DNA from: Myxococcus landrumus
GTDB lineage: Bacteria > Myxococcota > Myxococcia > Myxococcales > Myxococcaceae
DNA length: 64,000 nucleotides
Assembly (NCBI RefSeq): GCF_017301635.1
Contig: NZ_CP071091.1
Coordinates: 7,184,501 to 7,248,500 of the forward strand
Direction: 5' to 3'
Position 1 is the stretch's first letter. Each line of letters starts with the position of its first letter. The notes beneath the pieces are model-generated. The model was not told the origin of the DNA. It saw only the letters and a program-made list of their open reading frames with translations, and ran no database searches. The translations under genes were made by a program, and so were the position numbers. Positions 8,174 to 16,438 of this stretch are shown one piece after another.

Positions 8174-9390
8174 GTCAGGAATGCTTCGTACTGCTGCCTC
8201 GCGACGGGTTGTCCGTGAAGGACGGGCGCGGCTGGTACACGAGTGAGGTGGGGCGGGGGTACTCCCATCCGTGGCCGTTGCCCACGACGGTGAGGGGAGC
8301 TCTGCGCGCGGCTTGGGGGCAGGACCTCATGACCACTCAGCCTGGCGTGAGGATGACGCCCGAGGAGTGGGAACAGCGCTCGGCCGGCGTGAAGCTGACG
8401 CGCTTCGTTGCCCTGCGGCGCTCCTTGGCCGAGTCCTCGTTCAAACAAGCGCACCGGATGTGGCCGTTCCCCGCCGATGCGGTGTTGGTGGGGGGCGAGA
8501 AGGGGGCTGTCGGGCGGGTGGAGCAGCTGTTGCCTCGTCGTCCCGCGACGGGGCGGGCCGCGACCACCCTGGGGCCCGATGAGGACGCGGCGCGCGAGGG
8601 GCTATGGCACCCGCGCTGGGCCTCGAAGGGAAAGCCCGCCCCGGCACCTCGCTTCTGGTCCGAGGCGGAGATGGTCCGCTGGCTCTTGGGCCACGACGTC
8701 GCCATCCCGAGAGAGCTCAGTCCCGAGCAACGCACGGACGTGCACGTCTCCATCCACCCCGACCGACAGACGGCGGAGGACACGATGCTGCACTCGCGCC
8801 AGGTCGTGGAGTTGCTGCGACTGGAGCGCGAGGGAGAGACCGCGCCGCGTGCCGTGGAGTGGGCGCTGGGCCTGTGCTGCGAGCAGCCGACGCGAGATTC
8901 GGTTCGTGGCTTCCCTTCGGGCGTGTTGGGCCTGGGTGGACGCAGGCGCCTGACGAACGTGGAGCCTGTGACGCCAGACCTGTTCGCCTGCCCTCCGGAG
9001 TTCCAGCCGAAGGGGACGAAGGGGCTCCGGTTGGTGTTGGCGACGCCCGCGAGCTTCGTGCGGGGCTGGCTCCCGGACGGCTTCGAGCAGGACGGTGCGG
9101 TGTACGTGGGCACGCTGCCTGGAGTCACGGGGCCGGTGGTGCTGCGGGCCGCGCTGGTGCCTCGGGCTCAGGACGTGTCCGCGTGGGACATGGTGAAGCG
9201 GGAGCCTCGGCGGACGCGGCGATGGGTGCCCGCGGGTGCTGTCTATTTCTTCGAGAAGCAGCGCGGTGAGGACTTCACCGCGGAAGAGCTGCGCGCGTTG
9301 TGGCTGGCCTCGTGGGGCGGCGGCCATGAGGAAGCGCTCGGGCAGGTGCTGCCCGGTGTCTGGACACCGCCCCCTGCGTCTGGAGCCTGA
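8170..9390 (+). CDS. cmr3: Cmr3, type III-B Cas5-group protein
   Basis: Cmr3 is the Cas5-like subunit that holds the 5' handle of the crRNA and contacts Cas10. The N-terminus (PRDGLSVKDGRGWYTSEV, residues 10-27) and the following PWPLPTTVRGALRAAWG are the Cmr3 signature, similar to PRDPLFFRDG-type starts in homologues. The C-terminal third (PAGAVYFFEK near 350) is the second RRM-like half. The length, 406 residues, is normal. Its ATG overlaps the cas10 stop as ATGA, implying translational coupling. Confidence 0.93.
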   Translation: MSQECFVLLPRDGLSVKDGRGWYTSEVGRGYSHPWPLPTTVRGALRAAWGQDLMTTQPGVRMTPEEWEQRSAGVKLTRFVALRRSLAESSFKQAHRMWPFPADAVLVGGEKGAVGRVEQLLPRRPATGRAATTLGPDEDAAREGLWHPRWASKGKPAPAPRFWSEAEMVRWLLGHDVAIPRELSPEQRTDVHVSIHPDRQTAEDTMLHSRQVVELLRLEREGETAPRAVEWALGLCCEQPTRDSVRGFPSGVLGLGGRRRLTNVEPVTPDLFACPPEFQPKGTKGLRLVLATPASFVRGWLPDGFEQDGAVYVGTLPGVTGPVVLRAALVPRAQDVSAWDMVKREPRRTRRWVPAGAVYFFEKQRGEDFTAEELRALWLASWGGGHEEALGQVLPGVWTPPPASGA

Positions 9391-9393
9391 GCC

Positions 9394-10329
9394 ATGGAAA
9401 GCCGAGCCTATCTGCTGCAAGCCCTGTCGCCCCTGCACGTGGGGACAGGTCGGAGTGTGGGAGTCATCGACCTGCCGCTGATGCGGATGCGCGCCACGGG
9501 CATCCCCATCGTTCCCGGCTCATCGCTCAAGGGCGTGCTGCGTGACTCGCGCAAGCACGACTCGGACAAGGCGCGGAGTGATGCCATCTTCGGACCTCGG
9601 CGCGAGAAGCCCGGTCCCGAAGGGGACCAGCCTGGTGAGTACGCGGGGGCGCTGGTGGTGGGGGATGCGCGACTGCTCGCGCTCCCCGTGCGCGGCTTCG
9701 TGGGCACGTTCGCGATGGTGACGTCGCCGCTGCTGCTGGCGCTCGCCCGTCGGGACTGGGGCGGTCGCATGGGTGGCGGCGAGGTGCCGGGGCCGGTGGC
9801 CCCACTTGCGAAGTACCAGGCGCGTGTCGCCTCGCTGAAGAACAGCGCCTGTCTCTATCGCCACGATGGGCAGCCTCGGGTCTACCTGGAGGACCTGGAC
9901 CTGGAAGTGGAGAACAAGGACGACAGCGTGCTCGCCTCCTGGGCCGAGGTGCTCGGTCGCGCGCTTCCCTCGGAGGAGCGCGACATGCTCATGCGCCGGC
10001 TGGTGCTCGTGGACGACGAGACGATGTCCTTCCTCTGGGAGACGGCGACGCAGGTGGACACCCGCGTGAGCATCAACCCCGAGACGGGCACCGCCGCGCA
10101 GGGACAGCTCTGGACCGAGGAGAGCCTGCCCGCGGAGACGCTGCTGATGGGCGTGATGGCCGCCACGCGGGCCTGGCACCCCGAGCGCAAGTTGGAGGCA
10201 GGGGAGGTGCTCTCCGAGGCCCTGGGTGGGCCCGGGACGATGCTGCAGCTCGGTGGCAAGGCGACGGTGGGACGTGGCTGGTGCCGGCTCCTGTCGTGGC
10301 AGAGCGGTGGTTCGGAGGGGCGGCGATGA
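9394..10329 (+). CDS. cmr4: Cmr4, type III-B Cas7 backbone RNase
   Basis: Cmr4 forms the helical backbone along the crRNA and cuts bound target RNA at 6-nt intervals. The protein (311 residues) has the signature LSPLHVGTGRSVGVIDLPLM, then GIPIVPGSSLKGVLRD. Asp26 in the VGVIDLP motif corresponds to the known catalytic aspartate (Asp26 in Pyrococcus furiosus). The segment FATVTSPLLL-like (FAMVTSPLLLALARRDW) and the C-terminal LQLGGKATVGRGWC glycine loop are also typical. Target RNA slicing should be functional. It lies 3 bp after cmr3 and overlaps cmr5 by 4 bp. Confidence 0.95.
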   Translation: MESRAYLLQALSPLHVGTGRSVGVIDLPLMRMRATGIPIVPGSSLKGVLRDSRKHDSDKARSDAIFGPRREKPGPEGDQPGEYAGALVVGDARLLALPVRGFVGTFAMVTSPLLLALARRDWGGRMGGGEVPGPVAPLAKYQARVASLKNSACLYRHDGQPRVYLEDLDLEVENKDDSVLASWAEVLGRALPSEERDMLMRRLVLVDDETMSFLWETATQVDTRVSINPETGTAAQGQLWTEESLPAETLLMGVMAATRAWHPERKLEAGEVLSEALGGPGTMLQLGGKATVGRGWCRLLSWQSGGSEGRR

Positions 10330-10748
10330 ACGGCCAGACGCGAGAGCAGCTTCGGGCGATTCATGCGTATCAGTGTGTGAGGGCTGTCCCGCCGGGGATT
10401 CGCGCGGACTACAAGCCACGCGTGCATGGATTGGGTGCCTCGGTCCTTCGGGATGGGTTGGCCGCGGCGCTCACGTTCCTCGAGCGGGAGAAGAAGGCGG
10501 ATGAGCGGGCGCCGCTGGAGACGAACGCCGCGATGCGGCTGTTGAGCGACCTCGCGAAGTCGCTCGAGAAGGCGCCCATCCCCGAGCTGAAGCGGCGGTT
10601 GGCCACGATGTCCCTTCCGGACGCCGTGAGGGAGTTGAAGCTGGAGGAATACATGCTGGCCACGCGCGAGACGCTGCGGCTGGTGGTGTGGTTCCGCCGC
10701 GCGGTGCAGGCCACGTTCAAGGACTCGGAGCAGACTCGTGCGCAATGA
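10326..10748 (+). CDS. cmr5: Cmr5, type III-B small subunit
   Basis: Cmr5 is the small alpha-helical subunit that lines the target RNA inside the Cmr filament. The ATG at 10326 overlaps the cmr4 stop (ATGA), so the longer frame from 10281 is not used. The 140-residue product is mostly helical (RAIHAYQCVRAV, GLGASVLRDGLAAALTFLERE) and has the gene position and size of Cmr5. Sequence conservation in this family is low, so the call rests partly on position between cmr4 and cmr6. Confidence 0.88.
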   Translation: MNGQTREQLRAIHAYQCVRAVPPGIRADYKPRVHGLGASVLRDGLAAALTFLEREKKADERAPLETNAAMRLLSDLAKSLEKAPIPELKRRLATMSLPDAVRELKLEEYMLATRETLRLVVWFRRAVQATFKDSEQTRAQ

Positions 10749-11817
10749 CCTGAGGGGACTGTCGCAGGCGCTCGAGGATGGCCCCGCGCACGCGGGGCTG
10801 GCCCATGAGCGCTACGCTCCCGTGAAGGACGACCTCGAAGAGAAGGAGTCTCCTTGGCGCAAGTGGTTGCAGTGGATGGAGGAGGCCCGCGTCCCCCGGG
10901 ACTACACCGTTGCCTTCTCCCGCTGGCGCGAGTCCCTTCGGCAGTGGCACACCGCCTCCGTCACGGTGCGAGCGGCGAGCCGCCTTCTCGTGGGCCACGG
11001 GAATGCCTCGCCCACGGGGGTGGGGTTGACGCTGCACCACACGTGGGGCGTGCCGGTGATTCCGGGCTCCTCGCTGAAGGGCGTGCTGGCGGCCTATCTG
11101 CGCGCGGCCTTCGAGCCCGCGGAGGTGGAGGTCGCGTGTCGAAGGCTGTTCGGCGTGCCGGGAGACAGGCTCACGGGACAGGGCGCGACCACGGGAGAGG
11201 TCATCTTCCACGATGCGCTCTGGGTGGCATCTCCCGTCAAGAAGGAGGAGAAGACTCCGTTGATGCTGGCGCGCGACGTGCTGACCGTGCATCAGAAGAC
11301 CTGGTACGGCGGCGCCACGGCCTGGCCGAATGACTACGACTCTCCGAACCCCGTGGCCTTCCTGTCGGTCCGGCCCGAGGGGCGTTTCCTCCTGGCGTTG
11401 AGCGTGGCCCCGGGTGCGGATGCGGAGTCCGTCACGTTGCTGCGCTGGGCCGGGGACCGGCTCTGTGAGGCTTTGAGTCAGTGCGGCGTGGGGGGCAAGA
11501 CGTCCGCGGGGTACGGGCGGCTGACTGCCGAGGGTGAGGTGGTGGTCAATCCTCCTCGTGCGGTGTCTCGACCTTCGCCGGTGCGGGATGAGTTCAAGAC
11601 GTGGTTGGACGCGCAGCGTGAGGCGAAGACGGAGCAGCGCAAGGTCCTCGAGGACTTCGAGTCGGAGTGGCTGAGGCGGTTGTCCACGCTACCGCTCGGG
11701 GCTCGCGAGGAGTGTGCGCAGGCGATGCGCACGTTGGTGAAGAAGAACCCCAAGCTCCAGGAGCGCCGTGATGACTTGCTTGCGCGACTGCTCGCCCCTT
11801 CGACGAGCAATCACTGA
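10738..11817 (+). CDS. cmr6: Cmr6, type III-B Cas7-group protein
   Basis: Cmr6 is a Cas7-like subunit that joins the backbone near the 3' end of the crRNA, next to Cmr1. The 359-residue product has NASPTGVGLTLHHTWGVPVIPGSSLKGVL (residues about 87-115), close to the PGSSLKG motif shared with Cmr4, and a C-terminal VGGKTSAGYGRL glycine-rich loop. The start is GTG at 10738, overlapping cmr5 by 11 bp. The C-terminal 100 residues are charged and probably helical. It is the last gene of the operon; its end overlaps the opposite-strand gene at 11811. Confidence 0.93.
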   Translation: MRNDLRGLSQALEDGPAHAGLAHERYAPVKDDLEEKESPWRKWLQWMEEARVPRDYTVAFSRWRESLRQWHTASVTVRAASRLLVGHGNASPTGVGLTLHHTWGVPVIPGSSLKGVLAAYLRAAFEPAEVEVACRRLFGVPGDRLTGQGATTGEVIFHDALWVASPVKKEEKTPLMLARDVLTVHQKTWYGGATAWPNDYDSPNPVAFLSVRPEGRFLLALSVAPGADAESVTLLRWAGDRLCEALSQCGVGGKTSAGYGRLTAEGEVVVNPPRAVSRPSPVRDEFKTWLDAQREAKTEQRKVLEDFESEWLRRLSTLPLGAREECAQAMRTLVKKNPKLQERRDDLLARLLAPSTSNH

Positions 11818-12683
11818 GGTGTCGAGGAATCGTCGGGGGGCCCGGAGAGGAGGGCCTCGAAGAGCGCCTCCTGCGCGGCATCCGGGTGGGTGAAGGCGAG
11901 GGTGTGAATCTGCTTCAGCGCCGATTCCCCCTTGGCGATGAGGTGCTCCTCTGCCTCGCGAGGCACGGTGAGTCCCCGGGTGGCGGCGAAGGTCATCAGC
12001 GCCTGGGCGTGAAAGCGCGTCCGAGCGAAGGCAATCAGTTCATCCCAGAAAGCGGACTCCGTCATGATGTTCCTCAAGGAAGGGGTGAGCCGCTGGATTC
12101 CGAAGCGGCGTGACGTCAGGGTACCGAGGACCACGAGCAAATCCATCTGCTCGTCGGCGGAAAGCTCCTTGGCTTCTCGAATCCGAGCCTCCGCCCAATC
12201 CGCCCGCTCGGGCCCCGCTCGTGCATCCAGGACGGAGAGGGGCAGTAATCCCGTGGCGGACTGGAGCGCTGGCTGGGTGAAGTCGACTTCCCAAAGCCTG
12301 ACCACCAAGAAATCCAAGGTGAGCACTGGCTGCCCACGACAGCGCATGACGTAGGGCGGGCGTACACCTTCTGCTTCGGGGACCACCAGGACAACCACAG
12401 GCAGCACAGGGAGACCTTCACGCAGATGGACCCGCACCGTGTAGTCCAGGAGCCTCCGCATGAAATGCGGGTCTGACTGCGCTTGGAGCTCGACTTCCAG
12501 CACGAAGCGCTCCGAGGACGTCTCCACGACGAGCACCGCGTCCGCGCGGCGCTCCGACTGAGGAAGGCTGGTATCGGCCGCACGGACAAAAGTGGGGGCA
12601 TCCGAGCCGAAGAGCAGACGCAGCAGGTGTGCCGGATGCGCCTGCACCAGACGGCGGAGAACGAGGTCGAAGATGGAACCCAT
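11811..12683 (-). CDS. Rpn/PDDEXK_2-like nuclease-fold protein
   Basis: This 290-residue protein resembles the Rpn / PD-(D/E)XK transposase-derived family. Visible parts are ADAVLVVETSSERFVLEVELQ (residues about 47-67, the acidic beta-strand pair with a final Gln as in Rpn proteins), then RRLLDYTVRVH and a hydrophobic strand PVLPVVVLVVPE. The C-terminal third is helical, as in DUF4351-like relatives. It lies between the cmr operon and the cas6 cluster but on the opposite strand, overlapping the cmr6 end by 7 bp, so it is not part of either operon. It may be a passenger gene or an accessory nuclease; no CARF domain is visible. Confidence 0.55.
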   Translation of the reverse strand: MGSIFDLVLRRLVQAHPAHLLRLLFGSDAPTFVRAADTSLPQSERRADAVLVVETSSERFVLEVELQAQSDPHFMRRLLDYTVRVHLREGLPVLPVVVLVVPEAEGVRPPYVMRCRGQPVLTLDFLVVRLWEVDFTQPALQSATGLLPLSVLDARAGPERADWAEARIREAKELSADEQMDLLVVLGTLTSRRFGIQRLTPSLRNIMTESAFWDELIAFARTRFHAQALMTFAATRGLTVPREAEEHLIAKGESALKQIHTLAFTHPDAAQEALFEALLSGPPDDSSTPQ

Positions 12684-12787
12684 GGAGGATGCGCAAGGTA
12701 GTCAGTGGGTCTGACATCCATGGGGTAGGGAAGTCATCACAGGGAAACAAGAGCGGCGGTGGTCGCCGCGATGATTTGAGGATGAAT

Positions 12788-13417
12788 ATGTCTATGATTG
12801 ATCTTGTCTTCCCCGCGCGTGGCGGCGGGGTTCCGCTGGACCATGGCTATGTCCTGTTCTCCGCGCTCTCCCACCGGCTCCCGGGATTGCACGAGCGCAA
12901 GGATGTCGGAATCTTCAACCTGCGCGGCACCCAGGCGCGTGGGAAGTCACTCCACGTGGGGAATGGGACGCTGCGCATCCGCTGCCCCACGGAGGCCTTG
13001 CCTCTGTTCCTGCCGCTCAACGGCGCGGCCCTCACCGTCGCCGATGGTGAGGTCACCTTGGGGATTCCTCGCGTCTTCCCGTTGGATGCACCCGTGTCGC
13101 TCTCCTCACGGCTCGTCACCTTCAAGCACGCCATCGACGACGCGACGTTCCGCGCGTCCGTGCGGAGAGCCCTCGCGGAGCTGGGCTGCGAAGGGACGAT
13201 GCATGTGGGCCGTAGGCGTGTGCTGGCCATCGCGGGAAAGAAGGTCATCGGATACGCCCTCACGCTGAGCCACCTGTCCGCGCGCTCGTCCTTGCTCATC
13301 CAGGAGCACGGGCTCGGCGGCCGGCGTCACATGGGTTGCGGACTCTTCCTGCCCACGCGTCTGCGGGTGGCGGCGGGACTGCGGATGGAGGACGCACAGC
13401 CGGAGTGCTTCGCGTGA
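12788..13417 (+). CDS. cas6: Cas6, MYXAN-type (Cmx6) crRNA endoribonuclease
   Basis: Cas6 cuts the repeat RNA and leaves the 8-nt 5' handle on the crRNA. The 209-residue product matches the MYXAN Cas6 family: DLVFPARGGGVPLDHGYVLF at the N-terminus, SRLVTFKHAID in the middle and the glycine-rich C-terminal loop LGGRRHMGCGLF. Three in-frame ATGs lie at 12782, 12788 and 12794. GAGG at 12778-12781 sits six bases before 12788, so that start is preferred. There is no other cas6 in the window, so this enzyme probably matures crRNA for the type III-B complex. Its GTGA overlap with the next frame indicates an operon. Confidence 0.88.
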   Translation: MSMIDLVFPARGGGVPLDHGYVLFSALSHRLPGLHERKDVGIFNLRGTQARGKSLHVGNGTLRIRCPTEALPLFLPLNGAALTVADGEVTLGIPRVFPLDAPVSLSSRLVTFKHAIDDATFRASVRRALAELGCEGTMHVGRRRVLAIAGKKVIGYALTLSHLSARSSLLIQEHGLGGRRHMGCGLFLPTRLRVAAGLRMEDAQPECFA

Positions 13418-14117
13418 GCACCCCCTCCCGCCTCCTCGCCAAGAACGCATGGGCGGGAGCTGCGCCCGTGTCGCTCGAGGCGCATCTGCTCGATACCGAG
13501 GCCACCGCTGTCGCGCTGTTCGCGGGCGTGGAGACTCGGAGGGCGTCGTCATGCGAGGCGGCGACGCGCATGCGTGAGGACGTTCCTTGCCTGCGGATCG
13601 CGGTGGGGCGCGTGGGGGCTCCACCGGAGCTGGCCAGTCTCTATCAGCAACTGCACACATATCCGGTGGGGCCCTATGGCAAGACGCTCAAGGCTCGTAC
13701 CCATGGGGCGAAGCACTGGATTGTCGCGAGCTGCTCGTGGACCTGCGGGCTGTCATCGGCGTGGAGTGCGCGGAGACGGAGCTGCTGGAGGCGGTTCGCT
13801 TGGGGCTTCGTGGCGCGGGGAGTGGAGGCCGGTATGGACTGCCCTTCGCTGGGGACAACAACCTCTTGTTCGACTCGGTGGAGGTGGTGGCGGCTCCTCC
13901 GCTGGCTTATTGGTACTCGCGGCTGGAGCCGGGGGAGGAGACTCGGGCAGGGTCGTATCGGATGACCGTGGGGATTGACCGCGAGGATTCAAGCCGCACG
14001 CGTCGCGAGTTGATGGCCCCGCTGGAGGCTCCGACGCTCGAACCCCCTGAGTCCGCGTGGAACTGGACACCCGGGTCCCCACGGGCTCGGGTTGGTGCGG
14101 TGGATTCGGTTCATTGA
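13414..14117 (+). pseudogene. Fused remnants of cas3 (start) and MYXAN cas5/devS (end)
   Basis: A GTG at 13414 overlaps the cas6 stop. The first residues (SRLLAKNAWAG, VSLEAHLLDTEATAVALF) resemble the N-terminus of a Cas3 HD domain, with the HxxxD start of the domain. From about 13590 the same frame turns into Cas5/DevS-like sequence (APPELASLYQQLHTYPVG, then THGAKHWI). It loses frame near 13730 and continues in the next frame as RELLVDLRAVIGVE, YGLPFAGDNNLLFDSVEV and IDREDSSRTRRELMAPL to 14117. The rest of cas3, cas8, cas7 and the start of cas5 appear deleted, followed by a one-base frame change. Family matches are from memory of these proteins. Confidence 0.6.
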
Positions 14118-14226
14118 GAGGGAAAGGGTAGAGCGCTGCAGTGGGAATCGAGAGTCTGGAATTGCGCTCACTCCGGTTGTGTCTGTTGTTTGCTGAGGCG
14201 GGAGCCTTTCATTGGGGGGCGGTTCC

Positions 14227-15888
14227 ATGAGTCCTGAAACCATGAGTCCTCGACCTGTTGTGGTCGAGCCGACGCTGCGTGTCCATGCGCTGCATGCGCT
14301 CGCGTACTGCGAGCGGCTGTTCTACCTGGAGGAAGTCGAGGAGGTGCGGGTGGCGGATGCGGCCATCTTCGCCGGCAGACGCCTGCATGCGCGGCTGGAA
14401 CAAGAGGGCGAGCGGGTGGAGGTGGAGGTCTCCAGCGAGGTGTTGGGCCTGCATGGCAAGGTCGATGCCGTGCGCGAGCGCGCGGGGACCTTGGTGGTTC
14501 ATGAGCACAAGCGCGGTCGACATGCGTCTGGGGAAGGTGGACCGGAGGCGTGGCCGGGAGATCGGCTTCAAGTCGGGGCGTATGCGCTGTTGGTGGAGGA
14601 GTGTTTTCCGGGGACCGAGGTGGAGTGCCGGGTCCGTTATCATCAGACCGAGACGACGGTTTGCTTTCCGTTGGATGAGCCGCTTCGCCAGGACGTGGTG
14701 GCGGCGGTTGCTCGGGCTCGGCTCTTGCGTGCCTCGGGGATGCGCCCTCCCGTGACGACGGAGGAGCGTAAGTGTGCTCGCTGCTCTTTGGCACCGGTGT
14801 GCCTGCCGGAGGAGGAGCGGATAGGGAGTGGCGCGGAGCGGCCTCGGTTGTTTCCGGAGGATGATGTTCGACAGGTCCTGCATGTGACGACGGCGGGGAG
14901 TCGGGTGGGGCGGGCCTCCGATGAGTTGGTGGTGACGCCGCCTGAAGGGGAGGGCGAGCCCGTGCGGCTCCCTGTGCGGACGGTGTCGGCGCTGGTCTCG
15001 CATGGCGCGGTGCAGGTCAGCTCGCAGGTGTTGGCGCTCTGCGTGGAGAGGGACGTGGGGGTGCATTGGTTCACTTCGGGAGGGCGTTACCTGGGGGGAC
15101 TTGGAGGAGGGGGAGGAAATGTGCAGCGGCGGCTGCGCCAGTTCGAGGCGTTGCGCCAGGAGGCTGTGTGCCTGGGGTTGGCTCGGCGGCTGGTGGCCGC
15201 GAAGCTGGAGGGGCAGCTCCGGTTCCTGCTGCGAGCTTCTCGTGGGGATGTGGACGCTCGCGAGGTGATGGGTTCGGCGGTGCGTGACTTGCGTGCGCTG
15301 TTGCCTGGCTGCGCGGAGGCGGCGTCACTCGACGTGCTGCGGGGCCTGGAGGGGGCCGGGGCCGCGCGCTACTTCGGGGTGCTGCCGTATCTGCTGGGGG
15401 ATGATGTGGATCCTCGGCTGCGCTTCGATGGGCGGAACCGGCGTCCTCCGCGGGACAGGTTCAATGCGGTCCTCGGGTTTTTGTATGGGTTGGTGCACCG
15501 CGAGGTGGAGGCGGCGATTCGTTCGGTGGGGCTGGATGTGGCGTTTGGGTTCTTTCATCAGCCGAGGAGCTCGGCGGGGCCGCTGGGATTGGATGTGATG
15601 GAGCAGTTCCGTGTGCCCCTGGCGGACATGCCGCTGGTGGCGTCGTTGAATCGTCGGGCATGGGATGCGGAGGCGGACTTCGAGGTGACGCCCGAGCATG
15701 TATGGCTCAGCAAGGCGGGGCGCGCGAAGGCGATTGAGCTGTATGAGCGACGGATGCGGGAGACGTGGAAGCACAACGTCCTGGGGTACTCGCTCAGCTA
15801 TGCGCGCCTGGTGGAGCTGGAGGTGCGGCTCCTGGAGAAGGAGTGGACGGGGACGCCGGGGCTGTTCGCGACGTTCCGCCTGAGGTGA
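14227..15888 (+). CDS. cas4-cas1: Cas4-Cas1 fusion, spacer integrase with prespacer nuclease
   Basis: The N-terminal 195 residues are Cas4: four iron-sulfur cysteines (Cys28, Cys183, Cys186, Cys192), the RecB nuclease residues Asp80 and Glu93-x-Lys95, and QVGAY. Residues about 205-553 are Cas1, the integrase that inserts new spacers beside the leader. Its metal ligands are Glu375 (GLEGAGAARYF), His444 (GFFHQPR) and Glu459 (LDVMEQF). All key residues are present, so adaptation should work. The fusion is typical of MYXAN and some other type I loci. ATG 14227 is preferred over the TTG at 14212. The gene lies 3 bp upstream of cas2. Confidence 0.95.
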   Translation: MSPETMSPRPVVVEPTLRVHALHALAYCERLFYLEEVEEVRVADAAIFAGRRLHARLEQEGERVEVEVSSEVLGLHGKVDAVRERAGTLVVHEHKRGRHASGEGGPEAWPGDRLQVGAYALLVEECFPGTEVECRVRYHQTETTVCFPLDEPLRQDVVAAVARARLLRASGMRPPVTTEERKCARCSLAPVCLPEEERIGSGAERPRLFPEDDVRQVLHVTTAGSRVGRASDELVVTPPEGEGEPVRLPVRTVSALVSHGAVQVSSQVLALCVERDVGVHWFTSGGRYLGGLGGGGGNVQRRLRQFEALRQEAVCLGLARRLVAAKLEGQLRFLLRASRGDVDAREVMGSAVRDLRALLPGCAEAASLDVLRGLEGAGAARYFGVLPYLLGDDVDPRLRFDGRNRRPPRDRFNAVLGFLYGLVHREVEAAIRSVGLDVAFGFFHQPRSSAGPLGLDVMEQFRVPLADMPLVASLNRRAWDAEADFEVTPEHVWLSKAGRAKAIELYERRMRETWKHNVLGYSLSYARLVELEVRLLEKEWTGTPGLFATFRLR

Positions 15889-15891
15889 GCC

Positions 15892-16185
15892 ATGGCCGAG
15901 CCGAGACGGTGGTACTTGATTACCTATGACATCCGGGACCCGAAGCGATGGCGCAAGGTGTATGCGTTGTTGAAGGGGTACGGAGAGTGGTTGCAGCTCT
16001 CCGTGTTCCGGTGCTTGTTGACGGACCGGGACCGGGAGCAGCTCCGGTGGGAGCTGGCACGGCGGATGGACCCCGTGGATACCTTGTTGGTGATTGGATT
16101 GTGCGGTGGCTGTGTGGAGCGGGTGCGGGCTATCAACCCCGGGGAGGACTGGCCGGAGGAGCCACCGCCGTTCCGCGTGCTGTGA
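15892..16185 (+). CDS. cas2: Cas2, structural partner of Cas1
   Basis: Cas2 dimers bridge two Cas1 dimers in the spacer-integration complex. The 97-residue protein has the ferredoxin-like fold signature [18 protein letters not shown], with the conserved Asp13, then [13 protein letters not shown] and the terminal [12 protein letters not shown] strand. The start follows the cas4-cas1 stop by 3 bp, so the two are cotranscribed. The leader of array 2 begins directly after the stop codon. Confidence 0.96.
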   Translation: MAEPRRWYLITYDIRDPKRWRKVYALLKGYGEWLQLSVFRCLLTDRDREQLRWELARRMDPVDTLLVIGLCGGCVERVRAINPGEDWPEEPPPFRVL

Positions 16186-16187
16186 GG

Positions 16188-16438
16188 CGCTGGACATTCA
16201 TGCACCTGCGCCTGGCGGAGGGGGCTTCAGTCGGAATCGGGTGAAAAGCTGAGGTCCGACGCGGGGTTGAGAGCTCTTTGACAGGTGAATAGGTGCTTGA
16301 ATGGGTAAAAGCCTTGGGATTTCAGGCAGTTGGAGAGGCGAGGACGCGTGGAGGATGCGGGAGATGGTTCGTAGGGTGGGGGTGCTTGAAAAGGGGGGGA
16401 CGTAAGTGGCTGGAGTTCCTTGCGAATTGAGCGGGGCT
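16188..16438 (+). promoter_or_regulatory. CRISPR array 2 leader
   Basis: This 251-bp segment runs from the cas2 stop to the first repeat and is homologous to 1112-1358. TTGACA at 16278-16283 lies 155 bp before the first repeat. The homology reaches back to the base pairs beside the cas2 stop codon. Leader 1 therefore looks like a copy of the post-cas2 leader that has lost its cas genes. Confidence 0.87.
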
